Positions 15,701 to 23,841 of a stretch of DNA of 34,220 nucleotides are shown here, piece by piece; the first letter of the stretch is position 1, and each line of letters opens with the position of its first letter. The notes under the pieces were generated by a model. That model worked only from the letters and a program-made list of their open reading frames with translations. It did no database searches and was not told the DNA's origin. Origin of the DNA: Lachnospiraceae bacterium UBA7060 (lineage in GTDB: Bacteria; Bacillota; Clostridia; Lachnospirales; Lachnospiraceae); the NCBI GenBank assembly GCA_002493835.1, contig DLAA01000030.1:63756-97975 (forward strand), in the 5' to 3' direction. The position numbers were made by a program, and so were the translations under genes.

Positions 15701-16768
15701 TTAGTTCGCAGCATTTCTTTTCTTTCTCGCGGACATAACCACACTCTGAACCACCAGGAACAGACAAAGCATAACCGCTTTTGTAATACCCGTCCACCAC
15801 GCCTCGTCAAAACCAACTGAGGACACGATATTCTGAATGGTACTAAGAGAAAGTACGCCAAAGAAAGTACCTGCCACATTACCCACGCCTCCTGTCAGCA
15901 TGGTGCCTCCGATGATAGAGGAAGCGATAGCATCCATCTCCGCGCCCGTCGCATGGGAGGGGGAGCCGGAACCTACATGCAGGAAATAGACAAAGCCGCC
16001 TATACCCGCCAGAAGACCACAGATCAAATGAGAGAGGAACTTCGTTCTCTTCACATTGATACCAAGCATCAACGCACTCTGCTTATTGCCGCCCACAGCG
16101 TAAAAATTACGTCCCATCTTCGCCCAGCGAAGCATTACAAACATCACAATAACTACGAGAAGAGCTACAATTACGCCGATCTCCACATAAGCGTTCACAT
16201 ACTTGCCCAGCTTGTTGACGGAACCCATGCCCGGAACCGTAACACGCGTATTCTTTAACGCAACAAACGCTTCATTCTCCACGTTGAAAGGCGAGGTGTT
16301 AACAATTGTCGTCATACCTCTTGCAAAGAACATACCTGCCAGTGTAACGATAAAGGGCTGAATATCCAGATAGGCTACCAGAAAACCCTGGAATGCGCCG
16401 AAGGCAAGGCCGATCGCCAGGGCGATAATAACCGCCACAAAAACATTGCCCCCTTTATAATCCAGATAAACCGCGCAGCACATACTCACAAGAGCTGTAA
16501 CGCCGCCCACGGAAATATCAATACCACCCGTTATCATAACAAGGCTCATGCCGCTGGCAAGAATAATCAGTGCCGCATTGGCATTTAAAATATTGAAGAA
16601 AGTCTGGGGCTTTAAGAAGCCAGAACCCAGAAAAATCATTGCACCAATGTATAACAGGAAAAATACGACAATTGTGATGGTGAGGAGCAGGTTCGTGTCG
16701 GTCATACCCATCAGCTTCGCTTTGAGGCCATTGCCAGCAGGCGCAGTATTTTTATCTGTCTTTGCCAT
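15701..16768 (-). CDS. yjfF: Sugar ABC transporter permease, YjfF/RbsC family
   Basis: Integral membrane permease of 355 aa with about nine hydrophobic helices and the BPD_transp_2 (RbsC/XylH/YjfF) pattern: an ALIILASGMSLVMITGGIDIS block near residues 65-86, and the conserved cytoplasmic loop near FYAVGGNKQSALMLGINV followed by G(L)LAGIGG. It is the last gene of a four-gene operon. The stop of the preceding YtfT-like gene and this ATG are separated by one base, and GGAGG for this start lies inside the end of that gene. In E. coli, YjfF pairs with YtfT as a heterodimeric galactofuranose permease; the same arrangement here supports the call. The substrate is inferred only from family. Confidence 0.93.
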   Translation of the reverse strand: MAKTDKNTAPAGNGLKAKLMGMTDTNLLLTITIVVFFLLYIGAMIFLGSGFLKPQTFFNILNANAALIILASGMSLVMITGGIDISVGGVTALVSMCCAVYLDYKGGNVFVAVIIALAIGLAFGAFQGFLVAYLDIQPFIVTLAGMFFARGMTTIVNTSPFNVENEAFVALKNTRVTVPGMGSVNKLGKYVNAYVEIGVIVALLVVIVMFVMLRWAKMGRNFYAVGGNKQSALMLGINVKRTKFLSHLICGLLAGIGGFVYFLHVGSGSPSHATGAEMDAIASSIIGGTMLTGGVGNVAGTFFGVLSLSTIQNIVSSVGFDEAWWTGITKAVMLCLFLVVQSVVMSARKKRNAAN

Positions 16769-16769
16769 C

Positions 16770-17852
16770 TTACGCCACCTCCTTACTCAGTTTCATCTTC
16801 TTGGTGAAAGTGGAAAACCACTCTCTCACGGTAGGCGCGCTGACGATTACCAGCAGAATAACCACTACCGCCTTGTAAGCGGGAAGCGCCGTGGAAGAGA
16901 CACCGAACTTGTAAAGTGTAGTTGTCAAACACTGAATCACATATGCGCCGATGATAGAAGCCGCCATATTGAACTTACCGCCGGAGAGCGCATTGCCGCC
17001 CAGGGCAACCGCCAGAATGGCATCCATCTCAATATCTTTCGCGATAACGGAATAGTTGATGGAAGAAATACGGCTCACCTTGATCAGACCTACAACAGCC
17101 ACGCACAGACCAAGAATGACGAACGCCATCACTTTGATCATCTCCGGATTCAGACCATTCAGTCTGGAAGAGCTTTGGTTGATACCAACCGCCTGTGTAT
17201 ATAGTCTTAAGTTTGTCACTTTCAGCACAATACCGATGATGACCATACAGATAATCGCAATAAAGACCGGCGTAGGAACCGGTATGCCCGGAATAAAGTT
17301 TCCAAAATAAGCAAAACTGGGATCACTGATAACCGGAAGCTCATTGTTATTGATCCATGCCGCAATGGAACGTCCCGCCGTGTAAAGGATCAGAGTCGCT
17401 ATCATAGGCTGGATCTTAAAGTACGCCACCAGTACGCCGTTGAATGCGCCAAAGAGCATTGCCACCACACATGCCACCAGAAAAGCGACAATGATAGGAG
17501 CCTGAAGTGTCTCAGGACGCGCATTCCTGCCGCAAAGCACCCGCAGAACCACACTGCCCGCGATCGCAATGGCAGCGCCCACACTGATATCCTGTCCGCC
17601 GGAAGCCGCCGTCACCAGCGTCATACCGATCGCCAAAATAGCCAGCTCGGAACCGTTATTCAAAATATCAATAATAAATCCGGACAGCACCGGATTGCCC
17701 GCGCTGTTGTAACCCAGCGTAATTTTAAAGAAAGAAGGATCGGCAATCAAGTTAAATACCGCCAGCAGCAAAAGCGCTGCAACTGGGATAAAGCACTGAT
17801 TTCTGACCAGCTTCATGAGAGAGTTTGTCTTAGCCGTCTCATTGTTTGCCAT
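16770..17852 (-). CDS. ytfT: Sugar ABC transporter permease, YtfT family
   Basis: Integral membrane permease of 360 aa, the partner of YjfF. The cytoplasmic N-terminus (about residues 1-15) is followed by multiple helices. The family block AILAIGMTLVTAASGGQDIS lies near residues 72-91, and the cytoplasmic coupling loop near YTQAVGINQSSSRLNGLNPE. The sequence MDAILAVALGGNALSGGKFN is typical of this subgroup. The ATG follows the TAA of the ATPase gene directly, with GGGAGGTGA as ribosome site inside that gene, so translation is coupled. The two permeases share fold but little sequence, as expected for the heterodimeric YtfT/YjfF channel. Confidence 0.93.
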   Translation of the reverse strand: MANNETAKTNSLMKLVRNQCFIPVAALLLLAVFNLIADPSFFKITLGYNSAGNPVLSGFIIDILNNGSELAILAIGMTLVTAASGGQDISVGAAIAIAGSVVLRVLCGRNARPETLQAPIIVAFLVACVVAMLFGAFNGVLVAYFKIQPMIATLILYTAGRSIAAWINNNELPVISDPSFAYFGNFIPGIPVPTPVFIAIICMVIIGIVLKVTNLRLYTQAVGINQSSSRLNGLNPEMIKVMAFVILGLCVAVVGLIKVSRISSINYSVIAKDIEMDAILAVALGGNALSGGKFNMAASIIGAYVIQCLTTTLYKFGVSSTALPAYKAVVVILLVIVSAPTVREWFSTFTKKMKLSKEVA

Positions 17853-19367
17853 TTATTTGTCACCTCCCGCGATAGTACTCATAACTGTACTCTGATTCAA
17901 ATCCTCGCCCGAAAGTTCACCCACCGCTTTGCGGTCACGCATAACAATCAGACGGGAACAGGTTCGTAACATCTCGTCAAGCTCTGAGGAAATAAAGGTA
18001 ACGCTCATACCCTCAGACGCCAGTTTAAGCACAAGTTTCTGAATGTCAACCTTTGTACCCACATCGATACCTCTGGTGGGCTCATCCAAGATCAAATACT
18101 CTGGATGCGTGAAAAGCCATCTCGCCAGAATCACCTTCTGCTGATTACCACCGGAGAGAGATTTGATCGGAGTCTCTTTGGACGCCGTCTTGATGTTCAA
18201 AAGCTTTATGTACTCATCCGCAACTTTGTTTGCCTCTGCCTTGGAAAAGGGTTTAAAGAAACCCTTAAGCACCTGCTGCGCCAATATAATATTGTCACGC
18301 ACAGAAAGATCGCCCACAATACCGTCTACCTTACGATCCTCCGGCAGATAAGCGATACCGTTTTTCATGGCATCAAGCGGCTTTGCAATCTTTACATCTT
18401 TGCCCTTCATCTTGACTTTTCCGCCAGTCACTCTGTCTGCACCGAAAATAGCACGCACACACTCGCTTCTCCCGGAACCCAGAAGGCCTGTAAATCCGTT
18501 TACTTCTCCCTTGTTGATATGGAAATTGAAAGGCTTGATGCCCGCGTTGCTGACAAGGCCTTCCGCCTCCAGCACAGGTATGGCATCCTTCCCTGCATCA
18601 TATGCCTTTGTCTCGCTCTTGATATCGGAGAGATCATCCACCTCTTTGCCGAGCATCTTGGATACAAGCTGGACGCGGGGCAGTTTCTCAATCTCATACT
18701 CACCCACAAGCTTGCCGTCCCTCATAACCGTAATCCTGTTGCAGACCTCATATACCTGCTCCAGGAAATGAGTGACGAAAATAATACCCACCCCTTTGGA
18801 TTGAAGATCCCTCATCAACTTAAAGAGTTTCTCTACTTCCTGCTCATCCAAGGATGAAGTAGGCTCATCCAAAATCAGCACTTTACACTCCATGTCAACC
18901 GCACGGGCGATGGCAATCATCTGCTGCACAGCCAAGGAACAGGTTCCAAGCTGCTGCGCCGCCTTCGCCGGGATATCGAGAGACTGTAAAATTCTGTCTG
19001 TATCCGCATTCATTTTTTTCCAGTTCTGCACCGCACCCGCCGTACGGCCGATGAACATATTCTCCGCCACAGTCAGATTCGGGCAGAGTGTAATTTCCTG
19101 ATACACAGTACTAATGCCCATATTCTGCGCATCCTGGGGCGAATGGATCGCCACCGGGCCCTCTGTACCATCTAAGAAAATATCTCCGTCCTCCTTGCCG
19201 TAAACCCCGGTAAGAACCTTGATCAGCGTCGACTTTCCGGCGCCGTTCTCCCCCATCAGCGCATGGATCTCACCCTTGCGCAGTGTAAAGTCCACACCCT
19301 GAAGGGCATGCACTCCGGGAAAGATTTTGTGAATGTTTCTCATTTTTAATACAACATTTCCTTCCAC
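17853..19367 (-). CDS. ytfR: Sugar ABC transporter ATP-binding protein, YtfR family
   Basis: Double-domain sugar transport ATPase, about 504 aa. Domain 1 has Walker A GENGAGKST, signature-like TCSLAVQQ and Walker B LILDEPTSSLDEQE. Domain 2 has GLLGSGRSE, LSGGNQQKVILARWL and LILDEPTRGIDVG. The start was set at the GTG 19365-19367 because GGGAGGTGG lies 8 nt upstream; an ATG at 19343 (496 aa) is the alternative, but its ribosome site is about 15 nt away. The longer frame to 19448 adds residues unlike the family. The gene follows the binding-protein gene after a 215-nt gap with two stem-loops, and is directly followed by the permeases. In E. coli the orthologous set imports galactofuranose. Confidence 0.92.
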   Translation of the reverse strand: MEGNVVLKMRNIHKIFPGVHALQGVDFTLRKGEIHALMGENGAGKSTLIKVLTGVYGKEDGDIFLDGTEGPVAIHSPQDAQNMGISTVYQEITLCPNLTVAENMFIGRTAGAVQNWKKMNADTDRILQSLDIPAKAAQQLGTCSLAVQQMIAIARAVDMECKVLILDEPTSSLDEQEVEKLFKLMRDLQSKGVGIIFVTHFLEQVYEVCNRITVMRDGKLVGEYEIEKLPRVQLVSKMLGKEVDDLSDIKSETKAYDAGKDAIPVLEAEGLVSNAGIKPFNFHINKGEVNGFTGLLGSGRSECVRAIFGADRVTGGKVKMKGKDVKIAKPLDAMKNGIAYLPEDRKVDGIVGDLSVRDNIILAQQVLKGFFKPFSKAEANKVADEYIKLLNIKTASKETPIKSLSGGNQQKVILARWLFTHPEYLILDEPTRGIDVGTKVDIQKLVLKLASEGMSVTFISSELDEMLRTCSRLIVMRDRKAVGELSGEDLNQSTVMSTIAGGDK

Positions 19368-19477
19368 TCTCAGGTCCACCTCCCAAACATTTTTTGCATA
19401 TCCTACTCCAAGACAACACGCCTTATGCGCTGTCCATGCATGCACCATGCATTTATCTATGTGTGCATTTATTACTG

Positions 19478-19544
19478 TAAGCGCTGCAGGCGCTTATAGA
19501 AAGAGCGCGGGCAGGCAAAGTGGCGCTGCGCCGCGCTCGTTTCT
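19478..19544 (-). other. Two intercistronic stem-loops between ytfQ-like and ytfR-like genes
   Basis: One hairpin pairs 19478-19484 with 19490-19496 (TAAGCGC/GCGCTTA, 5-nt loop). A larger one pairs 19498-19510 with 19531-19544 (GAGCGCGG/CCGCGCTC flanked by AGAAA/TTTCT, with a bulged base). Neither ends in a proper U-run. A sequence matching an extended -10 (TGTTATAAT, minus strand, near 19550) lies just upstream, so a weak internal promoter for the ATPase is also possible. These elements fit 3' protection of the binding-protein mRNA or partial termination. Confidence 0.55.
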
Positions 19545-19582
19545 AACATATTATAACATATTCTGCTTAACATTCACAGCTG

Positions 19583-20689
19583 TTAGATGCCATAGTTATC
19601 AACATCTTCCTGTGTGATAGTGGTTGCATCAAAGCCCTTCTCGTCCATGATGATAACCTTCTCAGCTACAGAACCGCCGGACTCGATAGTCTTAATAACT
19701 TCATCAATGTAGGAAGACTGGAAAGGATTGCACTGTCCATCATAGTTCCAGTTGCCTGCAAGCAGCTCCTCAAGAGCCCACTTATTGCAGTCAAATCCCA
19801 TAACGATAACGTCCTTGCCTACGCCGTGAGAGATATTAGCTGCATCCAGAGCTGCAACAGCACCCTTAGCCATATCGTCGTTCTCTGCGTAAATTACGTT
19901 GAATTTCTGTCCAGAGCTGATTGCGGACTGAACGATCTGCTGTGCGTTCTCTGCATTCCACTCAGCGGTCTGCTGGGTAACAAGATTCCAGTTAGCCTCT
20001 GCATCTACCTTAGCCTGAAGAGCACCGGTACGGCCTTCCTGAGCTGCGGAACCCATTACACCCTGCAGATGGATAATGTTGTACTCGTCAAGGCCCTGGC
20101 TCTCAAGCCAATTGACAGCTGTCTCGCCCTCTTTATCCATATCAGATACGATGGAAGCCTCGTAAAGACTCTCGTCAGCATCGATGGTACGGTCAAACAG
20201 GATAACGCGAACGCCTGCATCCTGTGCATCCATCAATACAGAATCCCAGCCTGCCGTATCAGCAGCGGACAGAAGCAGATAATCAACACCATCCTGGATG
20301 AACTTCTGAGCAGCGGTAATCTGCTCGTCATTCTTCATGCTGTAAGCGAAGGATGCAGAATAGCCATTTGCCTCTGTGAAAGTTTCCTTCAGATCTTTGT
20401 CGTTAGCGGTACGATAACCGGACTCATTAGGATCATTGTTGATGATACCAACCGTGATAACATCACCGCTTGCTGCAGGTGCTGCTGCCTCATCCGCAGG
20501 AGCTTCCTCCTCCGCTGCGGGTGCTTCCTCTTCTGCTGCCGCAGGAGCCTCTTCCTCTGCTGCAGGAGCTTCCTCCTCTGCTGCGGGTGCTGCTGTCTCT
20601 GCCGCCGGAGCTGCATCACCACCGCCACAGCCAGCCAGAGTAGCCATTACCATAGCGCCTGTCAGTAAAACTGCCATTTTTCTCTTCAT
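19583..20689 (-). CDS. ytfQ: YtfQ-like sugar-binding lipoprotein of the ABC transporter
   Basis: Extracytoplasmic sugar-binding lipoprotein, 368 aa. The start ATG 20687-20689 has GGGAGGAAA upstream and gives a lipoprotein signal with lipobox LAGC (Cys21). Residues about 25-72 are an Ala/Pro/Glu repeat linker (APAAEEEAPAAEEE-like). The mature domain begins near ITVGIINNDPNESGYRTAN and has the type I periplasmic-binding fold. Matches to E. coli YtfQ include the position of SGYRTA (SGWRAA), FIQDGVDYLLLSAADTAGWD, VRVILFDRTIDADESLY and YAENDDMAKGA. It is the first gene of the operon with YtfR, YtfT and YjfF. An AraR-like regulator is divergent from it, with half-sites in the shared region. Galactofuranose, arabinofuranose or a related sugar is the likely ligand; this is not decided by sequence. 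Confidence 0.9.
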   Translation of the reverse strand: MKRKMAVLLTGAMVMATLAGCGGGDAAPAAETAAPAAEEEAPAAEEEAPAAAEEEAPAAEEEAPADEAAAPAASGDVITVGIINNDPNESGYRTANDKDLKETFTEANGYSASFAYSMKNDEQITAAQKFIQDGVDYLLLSAADTAGWDSVLMDAQDAGVRVILFDRTIDADESLYEASIVSDMDKEGETAVNWLESQGLDEYNIIHLQGVMGSAAQEGRTGALQAKVDAEANWNLVTQQTAEWNAENAQQIVQSAISSGQKFNVIYAENDDMAKGAVAALDAANISHGVGKDVIVMGFDCNKWALEELLAGNWNYDGQCNPFQSSYIDEVIKTIESGGSVAEKVIIMDEKGFDATTITQEDVDNYGI

Positions 20690-20782
20690 TACTTGTTTCC
20701 TCCCTTTTCTTTCTTCTCTCACCCTTATGATGAGAAGATGATGTTTTGGGTCGGGATTCCTTGTTTCCCCGTCCCTGAAAAC

Positions 20783-20811
20783 ACTTTAGCAAAATGTATG
20801 CGTCTATTCAA
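20783..20811 (-). promoter_or_regulatory. Predicted promoter of the ytfQ-like operon
   Basis: On the minus strand TTGAAT (20806-20811), a 17-nt spacer and TAAAGT (20783-20788), with TGC just before the -10 (extended -10). The predicted start lies about 87 nt upstream of the ytfQ-like ATG. The palindromic half-sites at 20835-20894 lie directly upstream of its -35. Confidence 0.4.
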
Positions 20812-20834
20812 CACCCAAATTCATCCTTTTGTGC

Positions 20835-20894
20835 AATTTGTATGGGTTCAACAATACAAATTTATGGTACAATAAGAAAAAACAGTACAAATTT
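20835..20894. promoter_or_regulatory. AraR-like half-site cluster between ytfQ-like and araR-like genes
   Basis: AATTTGTAT (20835-20843) and ATACAAATT (20854-20862) form a perfect inverted repeat with a 10-nt gap. Two further RTACAA half-sites follow: GTACAA at 20867-20872 and GTACAAATTT at 20885-20894. The second overlaps an extended -10 (TGGTACAAT, 20866-20873 region) that could drive the regulator gene on the plus strand. The same half-site occurs in the two operator blocks around the chvE promoter. Binding by the adjacent AraR-like protein is inferred from the known Bacillus AraR site. Confidence 0.55.
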
Positions 20895-21100
20895 CATTAT
20901 TTAGGGTATTTTTTTCAGATTTTGTTATTTTTTTATTGATTTTAACTATAAAAAATCTCATTTCTTTCCTAGTTATTCTATAGTAATTCTAATCAAATAA
21001 CGCTATTTAACGGTGTTTTTTTCCGCTCAGTAGTTTTTTATGAATAAAATTAGAGAAATTTGTAAACAAACCATGAACAAAAAAAGGAGATTTTTTTATT
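20895..21100. other. AT-rich leader of the araR-like gene
   Basis: About 200 nt of A/T-rich sequence without a supported gene on either strand. It holds several T runs, weak -10-like sequences (TATAAA near 20947, TATAGT near 20980) and the ribosome site AAAGGAG about 15 nt before the regulator's ATG. No stable hairpin was noticed. Confidence 0.5.
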
Positions 21101-22183
21101 ATGACCAAGTACGAAACACTTTCGAATCAGCTCACGGAACAAATTGCTGAAAACTTACGAAAAGGAATTACCGCTCTGCCAACTGAGGCCCAGCTGACCA
21201 CCCAGTACCATGTCAGCCGTCAGACCGTGCGCGCCGCCCTCGCGCTTTTGCAAAGCAAGGGACTAATTGAAAGCCGACAGGGAAGCGGCTCCTACGCCAC
21301 AGGGCTCTCTCCTGATTCTGCCCAAAACCGGATTCCCATTCTCATCACCTGCAGCCAGGAATACATATATCCCAGTCTTCTCACAGATATCCGCCAGGCA
21401 CTCTTAGAAAAAGGATATCAACTACAGATTTTGGCCACAGAAAATAATACCTCCATCGAGAGAACACATCTCCGCTCCCTATTAGAAAATCCGCCCAGAG
21501 CTCTGATCGTAGAGGGCACAAAGAGTGCTCTTCCTACGCCCAATGCAGATCTCTACGAAAAGTTGAAAGCTGAAAACACCCGTCTGCTCTTTCTGCACAA
21601 CCGTTATGATGCTTTGGCCGGTGAAGCCTGTGTCAAGGACGACAACTACTACGGCGGCTATCTGCTCGCAAACCATCTGACGGATCTGGGACATACTTGT
21701 ATCGCAGGACTTTTTAAAATTGACGACAAACAGGGGCACGAGCGATATTTTGGCGCCGCCTGCTGTCTGCGTGATCTAGGCCTTTCCCTTCCGGACACCC
21801 GCGTCGGATGGTTTCAAAGTGCGGATGTGAATGCGCTGGAAAAAAAGCAGGACACCCGTTTTCTGGCAGCTTACATCAAAGAACAGCTGTCCGACTGTAC
21901 CGCTGTCATCTGTTACAATGATGAAATCGCCTACTGGCTGGTAAAAGAGCTTGCCTATGCCGGCATTCAGGTCCCCCGGGATATCTCTGTAGTCAGCTTT
22001 GACAACAGCTACCTAAGTGATTTAAGCAGCGTCCGCCTTACAACCCTGACACACAAACCTCATGAAATAGGAAAAACTACGGCCGACAACATACTCCGGC
22101 TGCTACAGGGAATCCCCACGATATCTCAAGAACTTCCCTGGGAATTGGTGCAAAAAGAAAGTGACGGTCCTGCCCGCACTTAA
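21101..22183 (+). CDS. araR: AraR-type transcriptional regulator (GntR wHTH fused to LacI-type sugar sensor)
   Basis: A 360-aa regulator with an N-terminal GntR-family winged helix (about residues 1-68, including LPTEAQLTTQYHVSRQTVRAA and a GLIESRQGSGSY wing) and a C-terminal LacI/periplasmic-binding-type effector domain (about 75-350: ILITCSQEYIYPSLLTDIRQ, DDNYYGGYLLANHL, ISVVSFDNSYLS). This fusion is the hallmark of AraR, the arabinose repressor of Firmicutes, where arabinose releases DNA. It is divergent from the ytfQ-like operon, with RTACAA half-sites between, and the only such gene in the window. Autoregulation is likely because one half-site overlaps its predicted -10. The effector could be a sugar other than arabinose. 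Its stop overlaps the convergent response-regulator stop by 3 nt. Confidence 0.87.
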   Translation: MTKYETLSNQLTEQIAENLRKGITALPTEAQLTTQYHVSRQTVRAALALLQSKGLIESRQGSGSYATGLSPDSAQNRIPILITCSQEYIYPSLLTDIRQALLEKGYQLQILATENNTSIERTHLRSLLENPPRALIVEGTKSALPTPNADLYEKLKAENTRLLFLHNRYDALAGEACVKDDNYYGGYLLANHLTDLGHTCIAGLFKIDDKQGHERYFGAACCLRDLGLSLPDTRVGWFQSADVNALEKKQDTRFLAAYIKEQLSDCTAVICYNDEIAYWLVKELAYAGIQVPRDISVVSFDNSYLSDLSSVRLTTLTHKPHEIGKTTADNILRLLQGIPTISQELPWELVQKESDGPART

Positions 22184-23805
22184 GTCTTTGCACCTGATCG
22201 ATATTCTCTGGGCGTACAGCCCTGCGTCTTTTTAAATACAAAACTGAAATAATGCGGATCTTTATAACCAGTCTCCGAGGCAATCTCCCCCGTATGCATC
22301 TGGGTCTGCCGCAGCAATTTTTTCGCCTTTTCCATACGTTTAGCCGTCACATACTCCACAAAAGTCACCTGCATAGCTTGGGAAAAAATCGCACTGAAAT
22401 AGTTGGCACTCACATTTACTTCCTTCGCCACAGAATTGAGAGACAGCGTTTCCTGCGAATAGTTCTCCTCTATATATGATAAAGCCTTTTTTAAAATTCG
22501 TCTGCTCTGATTGTCTGATTCCCTGTCCCGAAGTTCTATGACCTTTTCAGTCAGCCTGCTTACATATCTTTGCATCTCTCCTGCATCATACTGCCCTTCC
22601 GGTGTAAGCCCCTCCATTTCCATTAAACGCAAAAGTTCCTCCTTGGAAAACCCCAGAGACTCCACGCAGGAAACCGCCACAAACCAGGCATGCAGAGTCA
22701 AATAGCTTCGGAACATGGAAGACTGCATAGCCTCCCCCAATGTGCACAGGAAGTTTTCCACAAAATCTGCAATCTCATCCTTTGTCCCCCGCATCAGAAA
22801 GTCTCTGATCACTTCTGTATCCATCTTAGCAGGATCGATATCACGGATTCTGCCAATCTCCTCCCCCGGTGCATTATTTCCCACCATATCCTTTGTAAAA
22901 ATATGCACCTGAGGCATCAAAAAACGGTAAGCAAACAAATGGTTTACCTTGCTGTAACATTCCGCCAAAAGGCTTAACCGTTTCACCGGTTCACCTGCCG
23001 CCACATACCACTGTAGAATCTCTTCCGCAGGACGACAAATCCGCTCCACATTTTCCAGACTCCTGGCAGTAAGTTCCGGCATCTGTTCTGCGCTGCCTTT
23101 GATCAACACGCCATATGTATTCACATTCCATCGAAAAACCAAATGTTCCGGGTAGCGTATAAAATAATGCAAGAGCTCCTCACGTTTTCTGGCAAAATCT
23201 TCAGACTCCATCCCCCTGTTCTCACTGGTGCGTTTCTCCTGCAGATTAAACATCAAGATATTATAGCAAGGAGCATTAATCTTCAATGAAAGCTTGGACG
23301 CCTCCTCATAGATGTCCTGCACGGGCATACGCCCCTCGAACACTTTGACAAAAAAATCCGTCCGCGAAAATTGCTCATACTCCCTGACTTCATTTTGAAA
23401 TTTTTCCTGATAATTTTTCTGTTCCCGCTCCGTCTCTATTTTTGTTTTGAGCTCAGCCAGCACCTTCTGCATAGCTGCCCTGGTAATAGGTTTTAAAAGA
23501 TACTGTTCAACTCCCACCGAAATAGCGCCTCTGGCATACTCAAAATCATCATACCCGCTGATAATTATAATTTTCATATCGGGAAATTCCTGATGTACCA
23601 AACGACTTAAGGAAAGCCCGTCCATAAAAGGCATTTTAATGTCCGTAAGCAAAACGTCCGGCTTTGTCTTCTGAATGAGCGGCAGCGCCATCTCGCCGTC
23701 GCTCGCCTCCCCCACGAACTGATAACCATACTGCTGCCAGGGAATGTTGTCACGAATTCCCTCCCTGACAATGCTCTCATCTTCCACCAAAAATACTTTT
23801 AACAT
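22180..23805 (-). CDS. YesN-type response regulator (REC plus AraC HTH)
   Basis: Cytoplasmic transcription factor of 541 aa. The receiver domain is residues 1-120, with acidic pocket VEDE (8-10), phospho-acceptor Asp55 in LLTDIKMPFMDG, the IIISGYDDFEYA motif and Lys in YLLKP. A long linker of about 300 residues follows, then an AraC-type double HTH at about 435-541 (ALSYIEENYSQETLSLNSVA to GYKDPHYFSFVFKKTQGCTPREYR). The start ATG 23803-23805 has AGAGGT 6 nt upstream; a start at 23829 lacks one. It is the third gene of a unit with a YesM-like kinase and an anchored sugar-binding protein, so it probably activates sugar-uptake or hydrolase genes. The YtfQ-like operon is the obvious candidate but no binding motif was identified. 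Confidence 0.93.
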   Translation of the reverse strand: MLKVFLVEDESIVREGIRDNIPWQQYGYQFVGEASDGEMALPLIQKTKPDVLLTDIKMPFMDGLSLSRLVHQEFPDMKIIIISGYDDFEYARGAISVGVEQYLLKPITRAAMQKVLAELKTKIETEREQKNYQEKFQNEVREYEQFSRTDFFVKVFEGRMPVQDIYEEASKLSLKINAPCYNILMFNLQEKRTSENRGMESEDFARKREELLHYFIRYPEHLVFRWNVNTYGVLIKGSAEQMPELTARSLENVERICRPAEEILQWYVAAGEPVKRLSLLAECYSKVNHLFAYRFLMPQVHIFTKDMVGNNAPGEEIGRIRDIDPAKMDTEVIRDFLMRGTKDEIADFVENFLCTLGEAMQSSMFRSYLTLHAWFVAVSCVESLGFSKEELLRLMEMEGLTPEGQYDAGEMQRYVSRLTEKVIELRDRESDNQSRRILKKALSYIEENYSQETLSLNSVAKEVNVSANYFSAIFSQAMQVTFVEYVTAKRMEKAKKLLRQTQMHTGEIASETGYKDPHYFSFVFKKTQGCTPREYRSGAKT

Positions 23806-23841
23806 GATTTTACCTCTGTCCTCAAACATTATGAATTCCTG

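Noticed and set aside
17402..17584. Small minus-strand frame within the ytfT-like permease gene
   Set aside because: It is an alternative frame of the permease coding sequence, with Trp/Cys-rich, non-protein-like composition.
20436..20741. Ala/Ser-rich plus-strand frame opposite the YtfQ-like linker
   Set aside because: It is the antisense reading of the Ala/Pro/Glu repeat linker. The same artefact occurs at 2613-2912 opposite the ChvE-like linker.
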